Of a DNA stretch of 41,735 nucleotides, positions 1 through 7,315 are shown in pieces. Location of the stretch: NCBI GenBank assembly GCA_934216155.1, contig CAKQBK010000011.1:1-41735 (forward strand). The letters run 5' to 3'. The translations under genes and the position numbers were made by a program. The notes below the pieces were generated by a model, which saw only the letters and a program-made list of their open reading frames with translations, had not been told where the DNA came from and did not search any database. Numbering within the stretch: the first letter of the stretch is position 1; each line of letters begins with the position of its first letter. The DNA is from an uncultured Dialister sp. (lineage in GTDB: Bacteria; Bacillota; Negativicutes; Veillonellales; Dialisteraceae).

Positions 1-76
1 CCCTCAGAACCCTCAGAACCCTCAGAACCCTCAGAACCCTCAGAACCCTCAGAACCCTCAGAACCCTCAGAACCCT
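1..76. repeat. 9-bp tandem array at the window edge
   Basis: Eight perfect copies of CCCTCAGAA in a row, then CCCT, starting at the first base. The unit belongs to the same 9-bp family that forms the arms of the dispersed fold-back elements in this window. The array is cut by the window edge, so its true length is unknown. Confidence 0.97.
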
Positions 77-150
77 ATATTTCAAAAGAAGCATGACCTA
101 TTTCTCTTAATGTAACAACAGAGCCGTTCAAATTATGTTGTAAAAAGTAC

Positions 151-179
151 TTGACAAGTTCTATTTCGAGTATTATGAT
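151..179 (+). promoter_or_regulatory. sigma-70 type promoter of the T-box leader
   Basis: A perfect -35 TTGACA (151-156), a 17-bp spacer and a near-perfect -10 TATGAT (174-179). It lies just before the T-box stem I sequence and should drive the binding-protein gene at 590. Confidence 0.85.
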
Positions 180-185
180 ATACAC

Positions 186-433
186 AATTCAGACAACCAA
201 AGAAACCATGAGAAGCTATGATCGAGACAAAAAGCGTATTGTGATCCTTAAGAGAGCCGGTGGATGGTGCGAACCGGTGGAAGGCAATAGGTGTTATATC
301 CCTCGAGAGCTCTTGTTGTGAACCAAGTAATGACAGGCGTTCATTCACGTTACGAATAGGAACTGCTAAGTATAATGTAGGGTGGTACCGCGAATATTCG
401 CCCCTATCTTCGATGTGAAGATAGGCTTTTTTA
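186..433 (+). promoter_or_regulatory. T-box leader (tRNA-sensing riboswitch)
   Basis: The T-box AGGGTGGTACCGCG is at 379-392, directly followed by a terminator hairpin (CCTATCTTC 403-411 with GAAGATAGG 417-425, then a T run). Upstream there is a stem I-like region with a GAGAGCC...GGTGCGAACCGG distal segment (about 251-280) and lower pairings CGAG/CTCG. T-boxes sense uncharged tRNA and release the terminator. The specifier loop strand (about 291-302) could be read as ATC, TTA or GTT, all branched-chain codons, so I cannot fix the amino acid. The downstream gene is a branched-chain amino-acid-type binding protein, which fits such a signal. Confidence 0.9.
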
Positions 434-468
434 TTACCCGAAATACAAGTAGTGTAAAGTGAGAAAAC

Positions 469-524
469 GGAGTGGTACCGCGCATAGCGCCTCCGCCTGC
501 AGAAGATGTAGGCGGAGGCTTTTT
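469..524 (+). promoter_or_regulatory. second T-box antiterminator/terminator module
   Basis: A second T-box core GGAGTGGTACCGCG (469-482) is followed by a strong terminator: CCTCCGCCT (490-498) pairs with AGGCGGAGG (510-518), then TTTTT. Only about 35 nt separate it from the first terminator, far too little for another stem I with a specifier loop. It therefore looks like a duplicated antiterminator/terminator half without its own codon-reading half. Confidence 0.8.
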
Positions 525-589
525 GTTTCCCTTTTCATGGACATTGGCGTCAATAGATAGTAAATACTAATTAAGAGAGGTAGAGAATT

Positions 590-1756
590 ATGCAGAAAAA
601 ATGGTTAAAAGGTATGGCAGCTGTTGTGGCTGCAGCAGCAGTATGTGGTGCATTTGCAGGTTGTGGCGGAGATAAGAAAGCCGCTTCCGGTGACGCTGGT
701 GCAGCTGGCCAGACTGTAAAACTGGGCTTCATCACCGCTTATACCGGCCCTGGTGCTGCTTATGGCGTAGCTATGAAGGAAGGCGTAGATCTGGCTGTTG
801 AAGAAATCAACAACAACCCGAATACCAAAGTTAAGATTGACCTCAAAACCTATGATACCAAATTGGTAAAGAACGAAGCCATCAATGCTATGAAGAAGTG
901 CATTGAACAGGATAAAGTTCTGGCTATCGAAGGCCCAATGACCACTGGCGAAGCTATGGCTGCTGACCCGATTGCACAGCAGTCCAAAGTTGCTGTATTC
1001 GGCACCGGTACCACTGGCCCGAAAGTTACTGAAATCGGTGATTATGTATTCCGTAACGCTATCCCAGGCAAAATGAACATTCCGCAGGTCGTTGAAAAAT
1101 CTCAGAAGAAACTGGGTTATAAGAAAGTGGCTATTATGTACTCCAACAACAATGACCAGATGGTTGGTGAGCACCAGTTCTATCTGGACGCTTGCAAAAA
1201 GCTGGGTCTGGAAGTCGTAGCTGATGAAACTTTCGCAGATAAAGATACCGACTTCTCCGCACAGCTCACCAAGATTCAGGCAACCAACCCAGATGTTATC
1301 GCTGTGGCAGGCCTCTATCAGGAAGGTGCTCTCATCGTGAAGAAAGCTCGTGAAATGGGCATGACCCAGCCAATCCTGGCAGGCAATGGCTTCAACAGCC
1401 CAGAATACATCAAACAGGCTGGCGAAGCTGCTGATGGTACTCTGGTAGCAACCCCATGGAACCCAGAAAGAAAGACTGACAAGGCGCAGAACTTCCGTAA
1501 AGCATTCGTTGCTAAATACGGTCATGAACCGGATCAGTTCGCTGCTCAGGCATATGATGCTATGTACGTTCTCCACCAGGCTGTAGAACAGTCCGGCACC
1601 ACCACCGATCGTAAGAAATTCCGTGATACCCTGGCTAAGATCAAAGACTTTGAAGGTGCTACTGGCAAATTCGAATTCGATGAAAACCGCGATCCAAAGA
1701 TGGACCTGTCCGTTCTGGAAGTTAAGGGCGGCAAGTGGGTTCCACTGGGAGAATAA
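590..1756 (+). CDS. Branched-chain amino-acid-type ABC transporter substrate-binding lipoprotein
   Basis: 388 aa. A positively charged N-terminus and Ala-rich hydrophobic stretch end in a lipobox FAGC with Cys25, so the mature protein should be a lipoprotein outside the cytoplasmic membrane. The rest matches a periplasmic-binding-protein type I fold of the LivJ/LivK group (start VKLGFITAYTGPGAAYG; repeated Rossmann-like segments such as KKVAIMYSNNN and PDVIAVAGLY). Family length is usually 370-400 aa, so it is complete. An AGAGAGG Shine-Dalgarno precedes the ATG. No permease or ATPase gene follows; the gene ends at its own terminator, so the LIV membrane components must be encoded elsewhere. 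The T-box leader suggests control by amino-acid starvation. Exact ligand unknown; Leu/Ile/Val is likely. Confidence 0.92.
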   Translation: MQKKWLKGMAAVVAAAAVCGAFAGCGGDKKAASGDAGAAGQTVKLGFITAYTGPGAAYGVAMKEGVDLAVEEINNNPNTKVKIDLKTYDTKLVKNEAINAMKKCIEQDKVLAIEGPMTTGEAMAADPIAQQSKVAVFGTGTTGPKVTEIGDYVFRNAIPGKMNIPQVVEKSQKKLGYKKVAIMYSNNNDQMVGEHQFYLDACKKLGLEVVADETFADKDTDFSAQLTKIQATNPDVIAVAGLYQEGALIVKKAREMGMTQPILAGNGFNSPEYIKQAGEAADGTLVATPWNPERKTDKAQNFRKAFVAKYGHEPDQFAAQAYDAMYVLHQAVEQSGTTTDRKKFRDTLAKIKDFEGATGKFEFDENRDPKMDLSVLEVKGGKWVPLGE

Positions 1757-1762
1757 TTTTCC

Positions 1763-1790
1763 TAGTCACCTGTCACTAGTCTACTAGTCA
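1763..1790. repeat. Degenerate 7-bp array (AGTCACC type)
   Basis: Four heptads of the TAGTCAC/CTGTCAC type directly after the binding-protein stop codon and before its terminator. Confidence 0.7.
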
Positions 1791-1802
1791 CTTATATTTG
1801 TT

Positions 1803-1848
1803 AAAAAAGATTCTGAAATCGAGACCGTGCGATTTTAGAATCTTTTTT
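1803..1848 (+). terminator. Rho-independent terminator
   Basis: AAAAAAGATTCTGAAATC (1803-1820) pairs with GATTTTAGAATCTTTTTT (1831-1848). It ends the binding-protein transcript. Confidence 0.9.
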
Positions 1849-1957
1849 ATTGTTTTCTTGTTGTTAATTGTTTGTAGTCTAACAACCAATAATAATTTTT
1901 TATCCCTTTTCAGACTAGGTAGTATCTGAATGTAAACCTAAAAAAATAAGAAATCAT

Positions 1958-1986
1958 TTGCTCATTTTGTCAAAGCACTATATAAT
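1958..1986 (+). promoter_or_regulatory. Promoter of thiC leader
   Basis: -35 TTGCTC (1958-1963), 17-bp spacer, perfect -10 TATAAT (1981-1986), placed just before the TPP riboswitch. Confidence 0.7.
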
Positions 1987-1993
1987 GGAACTG

Positions 1994-2113
1994 TGCTAGG
2001 GGAGCCGATAGGCTGAGAAGACATGTCTGACCCTTTGAACTTGAGGCGGATCACACCGACGTAAGGAAGCCATAGTTATTGCTATTTCCTGTCCGCCTTA
2101 GGGGCGGATTTTT
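1994..2113 (+). promoter_or_regulatory. TPP riboswitch (thi box) with transcription terminator
   Basis: The conserved thi-box blocks are present in order: AGGGGAGCC, GGCTGAGA, GACCCTTTGAACTTGA, CGGATCACACCG and GTAAGGAAGC. Downstream TCCGCC (2092-2097) pairs with GGCGGA (2103-2108) followed by a T run, a terminator. GAGGCGGA inside the aptamer (2043-2050) can instead pair with TCCGCCTT (2092-2099), a plausible antiterminator. High TPP would lock the aptamer and allow termination, shutting off thiC. Confidence 0.96.
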
Positions 2114-2165
2114 TATTTCTTACTATAATCTCTAGCGTATTACTATAAAGGAATATGGTAGAAAT

Positions 2166-2234
2166 CAAGTAGCTAGGGATTGGGGATTAGGGATTAGAAT
2201 GAGATTTCCCTAGCTACCAATCCCTAATCCCTAT
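2166..2234. repeat. Heptad palindrome (CTAGGGATTAG type)
   Basis: A left array of GGGATTA/GGGATTG units (2173-2198) and a right array of inverted units (AATCCCT, 2208-2234) form an imperfect hairpin between the riboswitch terminator and thiC. It ends 27 nt before the start codon. Confidence 0.75.
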
Positions 2235-2260
2235 TTTATAGAAAACAGGAGGTCATCCAA

Positions 2261-3568
2261 ATGACACAGTTAGAAGCAGCTCGTCAGGGCATTGTTACTA
2301 AAGAAATGGAATTTGCTGCGAAAGAGGAAGGGGTTACTGCCGAATTTATCCGTCAGGGAATTGCGGAAGGCACTATTGTTTTGCCAGCCAATATCTATCA
2401 TACCTCTTTGCATCCCTATGCGATTGGCAAAGGACTTCGCACAAAGATGAATGTCAATCTGGGCATTTCTTCTGATGTGTGCAATTACGATACGGAACAG
2501 GCCAAAGCCAAGCTTTCCTGGGAAATGGGAGCAGAAGCCATTATGGACCTCTCTTGTGATGGAGATACCCGTCCTTTCCGCCAGTGGCTGGTGAAAAACA
2601 GCCCCGCTTCCATTGGTACTGTGCCGATGTATGATGTCAAAGGGGTACTTCACAAAGGACTGAAAGATATGACCGCCGATGACTTATTCTCCGTCGTAGA
2701 AAGACATGCCAAGGACGGTGTGGATTTCATGACCATCCATGCAGGGCTCAATCGAGAAACGGCCAAGCATATTATGAGAAATAAGAGAATCACCAACTTG
2801 GTTTCCCGTGGCGGTTCTATCCTATTTGCCTGGATGTACATGCATGGCAAAGAAAATCCATTTTTTGAACAATTTGATCGTCTGTTGGAATTGTTAAAGA
2901 AATATGATGTCACCTTGTCCTTGGGCGATGGCTGCCGCAGCGGTTCTGGTCACGATTCCACCGATGCGATTCAGATTTCTGAACTGATTAACTTAGGGGA
3001 ATTGGTACAGCGTGCCAGAGCAGCTGGCGTACAGGTCATGGTAGAAGGGCCAGGACATATGCCGATTTCTGATATTCGCATGAATGTAGAAGTAGCAAAG
3101 AAACTGACTCACGGAGCTCCACTCTATGTATTGGGACCGATTGTAACAGACGTCGCACCGGGCTATGACCATATCACTGCTGCTATCGGTGGCACACTTT
3201 CTGCCGCTTGCGGTGCTGATTTCCTGTGTTATGTGACCCCAGCAGAACACCTGCGCTTGCCAGACTTAAATGATGTCCATGAAGGCATCGTAGCGTCTAA
3301 GATTGCTTGCCATGCTGCCGACTTGGCAAAAGGCGTCAAAGGGGCAGAAAAATGGGATGAAGAAATGAGCTGGGCCAGAAGAAAAGTGGATTTTCATCGC
3401 ATGATTCCCCTGGCTATTGATCCTGGCAAAGCGAAACGATACAGAGAAAGCAGCATACCGGAAGATGAAGCAACTTGCACCATGTGTGGCGATATGTGCC
3501 CTATGAAGACGTTGGATGAAATTTTGAATAATCGAAATTCTGAAGATGATCCGTTTAGAAATAATTGA
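2261..3568 (+). CDS. thiC: Phosphomethylpyrimidine synthase ThiC
   Basis: 435 aa. ThiC is a radical-SAM enzyme that converts aminoimidazole ribotide to HMP phosphate, the pyrimidine half of thiamine, in the cytoplasm. Visible hallmarks are LGISSDVCNYDTEQAKAKLS near residue 70, VEGPGHMP, YVLGPIVTDVAPGYDH, and the C-terminal Fe-S motif CTMCGDMC (CxxCxxxC). It is the shorter form without the long N-terminal extension of the enterobacterial enzyme. An AACAGGAGG Shine-Dalgarno supports the start. The TPP riboswitch upstream gives product feedback. No other thiamine gene is adjacent. Confidence 0.98.
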   Translation: MTQLEAARQGIVTKEMEFAAKEEGVTAEFIRQGIAEGTIVLPANIYHTSLHPYAIGKGLRTKMNVNLGISSDVCNYDTEQAKAKLSWEMGAEAIMDLSCDGDTRPFRQWLVKNSPASIGTVPMYDVKGVLHKGLKDMTADDLFSVVERHAKDGVDFMTIHAGLNRETAKHIMRNKRITNLVSRGGSILFAWMYMHGKENPFFEQFDRLLELLKKYDVTLSLGDGCRSGSGHDSTDAIQISELINLGELVQRARAAGVQVMVEGPGHMPISDIRMNVEVAKKLTHGAPLYVLGPIVTDVAPGYDHITAAIGGTLSAACGADFLCYVTPAEHLRLPDLNDVHEGIVASKIACHAADLAKGVKGAEKWDEEMSWARRKVDFHRMIPLAIDPGKAKRYRESSIPEDEATCTMCGDMCPMKTLDEILNNRNSEDDPFRNN

Positions 3569-3612
3569 TGGTAGACGTTGATTCATTCTGAACTTGATTG
3601 GTAAAAATGGAC

Positions 3613-3682
3613 TTATGATTGTTGTTAGTTGTTGGTTGTTTGTTGTTTGGGCTTCTACAATTAACAAACTAACAACAATAAG
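3613..3682. repeat. Heptad palindrome (AACAACC type)
   Basis: GTTGTTAGTTGTTGGTTGTT units on the left and ACAAACTAACAACAAT on the right form an imperfect hairpin after thiC. No thiC terminator of standard form is visible, so this hairpin may mark the transcript end. Confidence 0.7.
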
Positions 3683-3745
3683 AGCTCAATGCTCCTAATC
3701 TGTTTGAACCGACTATCATCTCTACGATGGATTTCAAAAAAGTGC

Positions 3746-3774
3746 TTAACAATTCCGACAACTGGTGCTATAAT
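3746..3774 (+). promoter_or_regulatory. Promoter of tRNA-Val(CAC)
   Basis: -35 TTAACA (3746-3751), 17-bp spacer, -10 TATAAT (3769-3774), 13 nt before the tRNA 5' end. Confidence 0.85.
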
Positions 3775-3787
3775 AATCCCATCACAT

Positions 3788-3864
3788 GGGGCTATAGCTC
3801 AGTTGGTCAGAGCGCTTCGCTCACATCGAAGAGGTCTCCGGTTCGAACCCAGATAGTCCCACCA
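3788..3864 (+). tRNA. tRNA-Val (anticodon CAC)
   Basis: 77 nt cloverleaf. Acceptor GGGGCTA pairs with TAGTCCC; the anticodon stem CTTCG/CGAAG closes the loop CTCACAT, giving CAC; T loop GTTCGAA; encoded CCA. A single-gene unit with its own promoter and terminator. Confidence 0.97.
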
Positions 3865-3874
3865 TGCATACATG

Positions 3875-3898
3875 GCCCGCCTGATGGCGGGCTTTTTT
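3875..3898 (+). terminator. Terminator of tRNA-Val(CAC)
   Basis: GCCCGCC (3875-3881) pairs with GGCGGGC (3886-3892), followed by six T. Confidence 0.95.
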
Positions 3899-4000
3899 CG
3901 TTTCCTAAAGCAGGTAGGGACTATTCACTTAATGATTACCTAGAAATAGTTAGTGACTGCTCGTTAATTCGTTTTTCAATAGAAAGAAATCAGATTGGCG

Positions 4001-4062
4001 ATTGTTGCTGGTTTGTTAATTGTTTGTTGTTGGGACCAAACAACCGACAACTAACAACAATT
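4001..4062. repeat. Heptad palindrome (AACAACC type)
   Basis: ATTGTTGCTGG... on the left is answered by ...CTAACAACAAT on the right around a central GACC; units are mostly 7 bp. This starts a stretch of about 950 bases without a gene (3899-4850). Confidence 0.8.
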
Positions 4063-4163
4063 CATGCAAGGATATTTGCACAATAGCCCGTATTCTTATG
4101 CACTTGAATGACAAAATTTCACTGCATATATTCAGTATACATCGGGCGTATGAATTATCGGGC

Positions 4164-4345
4164 ATCCACTAGTTAGAAGTGAGAAGTTAGAAGTGGTGGA
4201 AGGGGCGCACAACTTATAAAGCGCCCCAATACCCCTTTTATATAAAATGAGAAACAATGCGTGTAAAGGTTATTATTCTGCTGAGTGCTTCTGTGAAACA
4301 TTTCCTATTACCGCAAGTGACAAGGCTATAAGGGGTATAAAAGGT
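4164..4345. repeat. Partial composite fold-back (heptads, GCGCC collar, GGTTAT arrays)
   Basis: Heptads of the GTTAGAA/GTGAGAA type (4167-4195) are followed by the hairpin GGGGCGC...GCGCCCC (4203-4227), then AAAGGTTAT units of roughly 10 bp up to 4348. The same module order occurs at 19175-19510 and 35192-35540, but the right-hand heptad arm is missing here. Confidence 0.65.
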
Positions 4346-4431
4346 TATGAGAATACCGTAGGTACATCCTTTGTGCCTTTGTAATCTTTCTGTTCAGGTT
4401 TCCTTTGAAGTATGACTCTTAGGAACTCGGG

Positions 4432-4665
4432 CAATGATATTAAGTTAAGGATTTGTATTAGTAGGCATGATTCCGCTAGTGGTGACAGGTTGCACAAGTT
4501 TCTCAGGGGTCTCAGGTTGCTCAGGTTCTCCGAATGTGCCAATAGACGCTAGCATTATTAGCTCATTCGAGAAACGTGAGAAACCTCAGTATCCTGAGAA
4601 ACCTGAGTAACCTTTACATCAGTAGAAATCATCGCATATCTCGCTTAACTTAACAACATTGGGAA
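4432..4665. repeat. 9-bp-unit fold-back element, intact copy
   Basis: Outer arms GCAATGATATTAAGTTAAGG and CTTAACTTAACAACATT, next arms around GATTCCGCTAGT, inner arms of 9-bp units (GGTTGCTCA type, then CCTGAGAAA type), and a centre bounded by CCGAATG and CATTCGAG. It contains the uninterrupted sequence CGCTTAACTTAAC, the counterpart of the site occupied by a MITE in the copy at 21062. Confidence 0.9.
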
Positions 4666-4683
4666 CTCGGGGGATAATATTCA

Positions 4684-4748
4684 ATTCCTAGGGCCTAGCT
4701 ACTAGTCCTTAATCCCCAGTCACCAGTCCCTAGACACCTGTCACCTAT
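4684..4748. repeat. Degenerate heptad array
   Basis: Mixed CTAGGGC/CTAGCTA and AGTCACC/TGTCACC heptads, unpaired here; they lie upstream of the second tRNA-Val promoter. Confidence 0.65.
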
Positions 4749-4804
4749 GCGAAATGTTTTCTTTTCTGCTGGTACACAAAGTGTATGAGGTTTATGAAAT
4801 TTCA

Positions 4805-4833
4805 TTGCAATTCGTCTGTTTATCTTGTATAAT
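4805..4833 (+). promoter_or_regulatory. Promoter of tRNA-Val(GAC)
   Basis: -35 TTGCAA (4805-4810), 17-bp spacer, -10 TATAAT (4828-4833), 17 nt before the tRNA. Confidence 0.75.
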
Positions 4834-4850
4834 TAAATCCATCAATACTC

Positions 4851-4927
4851 GGGGTTATAGCTCAGCTGGTCAGAGCGCTTCGTTGACATCGAAGAGGTCT
4901 TTGGTTCGAATCCAAATAGTCCCACCA
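4851..4927 (+). tRNA. tRNA-Val (anticodon GAC)
   Basis: 77 nt. Acceptor GGGGTTA pairs with TAGTCCC; anticodon stem CTTCG/CGAAG with loop TTGACAT gives GAC; encoded CCA. It is very similar to the tRNA-Val(CAC) about 1 kb upstream, differing mainly in the anticodon loop, T stem and one acceptor pair. Confidence 0.97.
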
Positions 4928-4937
4928 CGAGAAAATG

Positions 4938-4960
4938 ACCCGCCCTGTGGCGGGTTTTTG
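4938..4960 (+). terminator. Terminator of tRNA-Val(GAC)
   Basis: ACCCGCC (4938-4944) pairs with GGCGGGT (4949-4955), followed by Ts. Confidence 0.93.
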
Positions 4961-4972
4961 TGTTTTATAATC

Positions 4973-5099
4973 AGGTGACTGGTGGACTCGTGACTGGTGA
5001 CTGGGAAAGACATAAATTTACTTGGTTACCATATTGTATGTGATAATTAGAAAAATGGAATCTTTATTACCAGTCACGAGTCACCAGTCACGAGTTACC
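4973..5099. repeat. Heptad palindrome (AGTCACC type) before the first EamA gene
   Basis: Left array GGTGACTGGTGGACTCGTGA type (4975-5009), right array CCAGTCACGAGTCACCAG type (5070-5098). The loop holds a possible extended -10 (TGTGATAAT, 5039-5047). The right arm ends about 28 nt before the start codon. Confidence 0.85.
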
Positions 5100-5125
5100 C
5101 ATATAATATCAAGGAGATGGAGCCG

Positions 5126-6016
5126 ATGAAACTTATTTCCATTCTGCTTGTCATCATAGCTGGCTTCATGTGGGCTGGTTGTGGACTGGCGGCACAGGAT
5201 TTTTTTCAAAAGAGTTCCCTGGACTCTATGGACCTCACTGTATTTCGTATGTTTTGTGCCAGTGGGATTATGTTGGGGGTCACTATAGCGAAGGGGAAAT
5301 TGGCAAGTGGTTGGCAGGTGCTGAAAAAGAAGCCTATGCTTTGGGTATCTCTTTCGTTTTATGGCGTCATTGGCCTTATGGCGATGCATTACACCTATTT
5401 TGCTTCCATTGCAGCAGGAAATGCGGCAGCGGCGACGGTGATACAGTACACTTGCCCGGCCATGGTGATTCTTTGGATGTCTATATCTCATAGACAATGG
5501 CCGAAGGTGGGGGAACTCATCGCTGTGGTATTGGCCATTCTAGGTGTGTTTTTGCTGGTCACTGGAGGAGATATGAACCGCATCTCTGTGCCGTATGATT
5601 GTGTCTATTTTGGGGTGGCATCGGCGGTATTTTTTGCGGTCTGTGCGGTATATCCGAAGCACTTGATGGGGGAGCTGGATAATTCGTTTATTCTCTCTAT
5701 GGGGATGTTTACTGGTGCCATAGCGGCGTTTCTGGTGGACCCGTTGCAGGATATTTCCGGGTTCTTGCAAAGCGATGTGCTGTTTGATGTGTTCTGGATC
5801 GTGGTATGCGGCACCGCCGTGGCGTTTACTTGCTACAATGCGGGATTGAAATGGTTGAGCGAATCCCAAGCCTCTGTGACGGCCACCATCGAGCCAGCGG
5901 TCTCTGTGGTGGCGTCCTATTTCCTTTTCGGAACCCATTTCGATACGGTGCAGGCGGTGGGCATCGTACTGGTGCTCCTGGCGATTGTGGCACCGACGTT
6001 TGTGAAGGGAAAATGA
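5126..6016 (+). CDS. EamA/DMT-family transporter (first of three)
   Basis: 296 aa from the ATG at 5126, chosen because AAGGAG (5111-5116) lies 9 nt before it; an in-frame ATG at 5117 directly abuts that Shine-Dalgarno. About ten hydrophobic segments in two related halves, the drug/metabolite transporter layout (for example FMWAGCGLAAQDFF at the start and FGVASAVFFAVCAVYPK in the middle). The second half ends in an EPAVSVVASYFLFG segment typical of EamA domains. Role: inner-membrane transport of a small metabolite; substrate unknown. The next gene is a clear paralogue. Confidence 0.88.
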   Translation: MKLISILLVIIAGFMWAGCGLAAQDFFQKSSLDSMDLTVFRMFCASGIMLGVTIAKGKLASGWQVLKKKPMLWVSLSFYGVIGLMAMHYTYFASIAAGNAAAATVIQYTCPAMVILWMSISHRQWPKVGELIAVVLAILGVFLLVTGGDMNRISVPYDCVYFGVASAVFFAVCAVYPKHLMGELDNSFILSMGMFTGAIAAFLVDPLQDISGFLQSDVLFDVFWIVVCGTAVAFTCYNAGLKWLSESQASVTATIEPAVSVVASYFLFGTHFDTVQAVGIVLVLLAIVAPTFVKGK

Positions 6017-6030
6017 GTGACTTCTAAAGA

Positions 6031-6205
6031 GGAATATGGGATGATTTCTTTTGCAGCAAAGTTGCTCAGGTTACTCAGGTCGCTCAAGTTGCTCAGGTTC
6101 CTCGAACGTGCTCGTAATGTTATGATCTCATTCGAGAAACTTGAGTAGCCTAAGAAACTTGAGCAACCTGAGTAACCTGTACGCTTTAGCGAGAGTATAC
6201 CTATT
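6031..6205. repeat. 9-bp-unit fold-back element
   Basis: Left units GTTGCTCAGGTTACTCAGG (about 6059-6100), centre bounded by CTCGAACG and CATTCGAG, right units AAACTTGAG and AACCTGAG up to 6180. It separates the two tandem EamA genes. Confidence 0.9.
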
Positions 6206-6243
6206 GTCACTAAAGTAAGAAAGATAACACAGGAGGTGATACT

Positions 6244-7161
6244 ATGATGGAAAATCGCTCGTCCAAGACGGCCATCGCCATGGTGGTTTGTGCGGGCATC
6301 ATGTGGGCCGGCAGTGGGATTGGGGCGCAGAATTTCTTTGCCCACTCTTCCATGAATGCCATGGAGCTCACGGCGTTCCGGATGATGGCGGCGGGATTTA
6401 TTTTGATTGGAATTACCTTGTGGCAAGGGGAAATGAAACCCAGTCTGGCAATTTTAAAAGAAAAGCCAAGGCTCTGGATCGATATCATCATCTATGCCCT
6501 CTTCGGCTTAATGCTCATGCATTACACTTATTTTGAGGCCATCGCGTACGGCAACGCGGCTACGGCAACGGTGATTCTTTACAGCTGTCCGGCCATGGTG
6601 ATTTGCTACAACTCTATCCGGTACCGACGGCTGCCTTCGAAAGAAGAAATCGTCACGGTGATTCTGGCGGTAGGCGGAACCTATCTTTTGGTCACCGGCG
6701 GGGACCCGTCGAAACTCAGCGTGTCTTTTCTTTGCGTGGCCTTGGCGTTATTCAATGGGGTGGTCTATTCCTTTGCGTCCATCTATCCGAAGCATATTTT
6801 CCTGCAAATCAATAAAACCTTCGTCTTGGCGGTGAGCATGATTATTGGTGCTTTGGCATGCTGGGCCTTTGAACCGCACATGAATTGGCTGGCGTTCTTT
6901 GATTTAGAAATATTCTGGGGTGTGGCCTGGATTGTTGTCTTCGGCACCGTCACGGCCTTTCTGCTGTATAATGCAGGACTCATGTATTTATCACCCCAGC
7001 AAGCACTGATTACGGCCGCCAGCGAACCGGCGGCTTCGGTGATCCTGTCTTGTCTTATCTTCCATATGAGTTTCGTGGGACTCCAAGTGGTGGGTATCGT
7101 GATGGTTATTTTGGCGATTATGACACCGGCGGTGGATTTTTCGAGACTATGGAAAAAATAG
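6244..7161 (+). CDS. EamA/DMT-family transporter (second)
   Basis: 305 aa, start supported by AGGAGGTGAT (6231-6240). Ten predicted membrane segments in two EamA halves. It aligns along its whole length with the preceding transporter: GIMWAGSGIGAQNFF matches GFMWAGCGLAAQDFF, and LMHYTYFEAIAYGNAATATV matches a similar block there. This points to tandem duplication followed by divergence. Substrate unknown; export or uptake of an amino acid or other metabolite would fit the family. Confidence 0.88.
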   Translation: MMENRSSKTAIAMVVCAGIMWAGSGIGAQNFFAHSSMNAMELTAFRMMAAGFILIGITLWQGEMKPSLAILKEKPRLWIDIIIYALFGLMLMHYTYFEAIAYGNAATATVILYSCPAMVICYNSIRYRRLPSKEEIVTVILAVGGTYLLVTGGDPSKLSVSFLCVALALFNGVVYSFASIYPKHIFLQINKTFVLAVSMIIGALACWAFEPHMNWLAFFDLEIFWGVAWIVVFGTVTAFLLYNAGLMYLSPQQALITAASEPAASVILSCLIFHMSFVGLQVVGIVMVILAIMTPAVDFSRLWKK

Positions 7162-7258
7162 TTGTTGGTTGTTAGTTGTTTGGCTCCCAACAACTAACAA
7201 CCAACAACCAGCAACAATCGCTTCCCAAATCCCTAGGGCCTAGCTACTAATCCCTATT
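7160..7258. repeat. Heptad palindrome (AACAACC) plus CTAGGGC array
   Basis: GTTGTTGGTTGTTAGTTGTT (7160-7179) faces CCAACAACTAACAACCAAC (7188-7206) across a short loop. A further CCCTAGGGCCTAGCTACTAA array follows. Confidence 0.85.
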
Positions 7259-7264
7259 GACATG

Positions 7265-7303
7265 AAAAAAGCAATGAACCCAAGTGGCTCATTGCTCTTT
7301 TTC
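7265..7303 (-). terminator. Terminator of the dehydrogenase gene
   Basis: Read on the minus strand, GAGCAATGA pairs with TCATTGCTT, followed by a T run. Confidence 0.88.
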
Positions 7304-7315
7304 AATGTCGAGGTA

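Noticed and set aside
1..76. CRISPR array candidate
   Set aside because: Units are 9 bp and contiguous with no spacers; the same holds for 41681-41735 and all other arrays here.
3727..4086. 119-codon plus-strand open frame
   Set aside because: It runs through tRNA-Val(CAC), its promoter and its terminator; clearly not coding.
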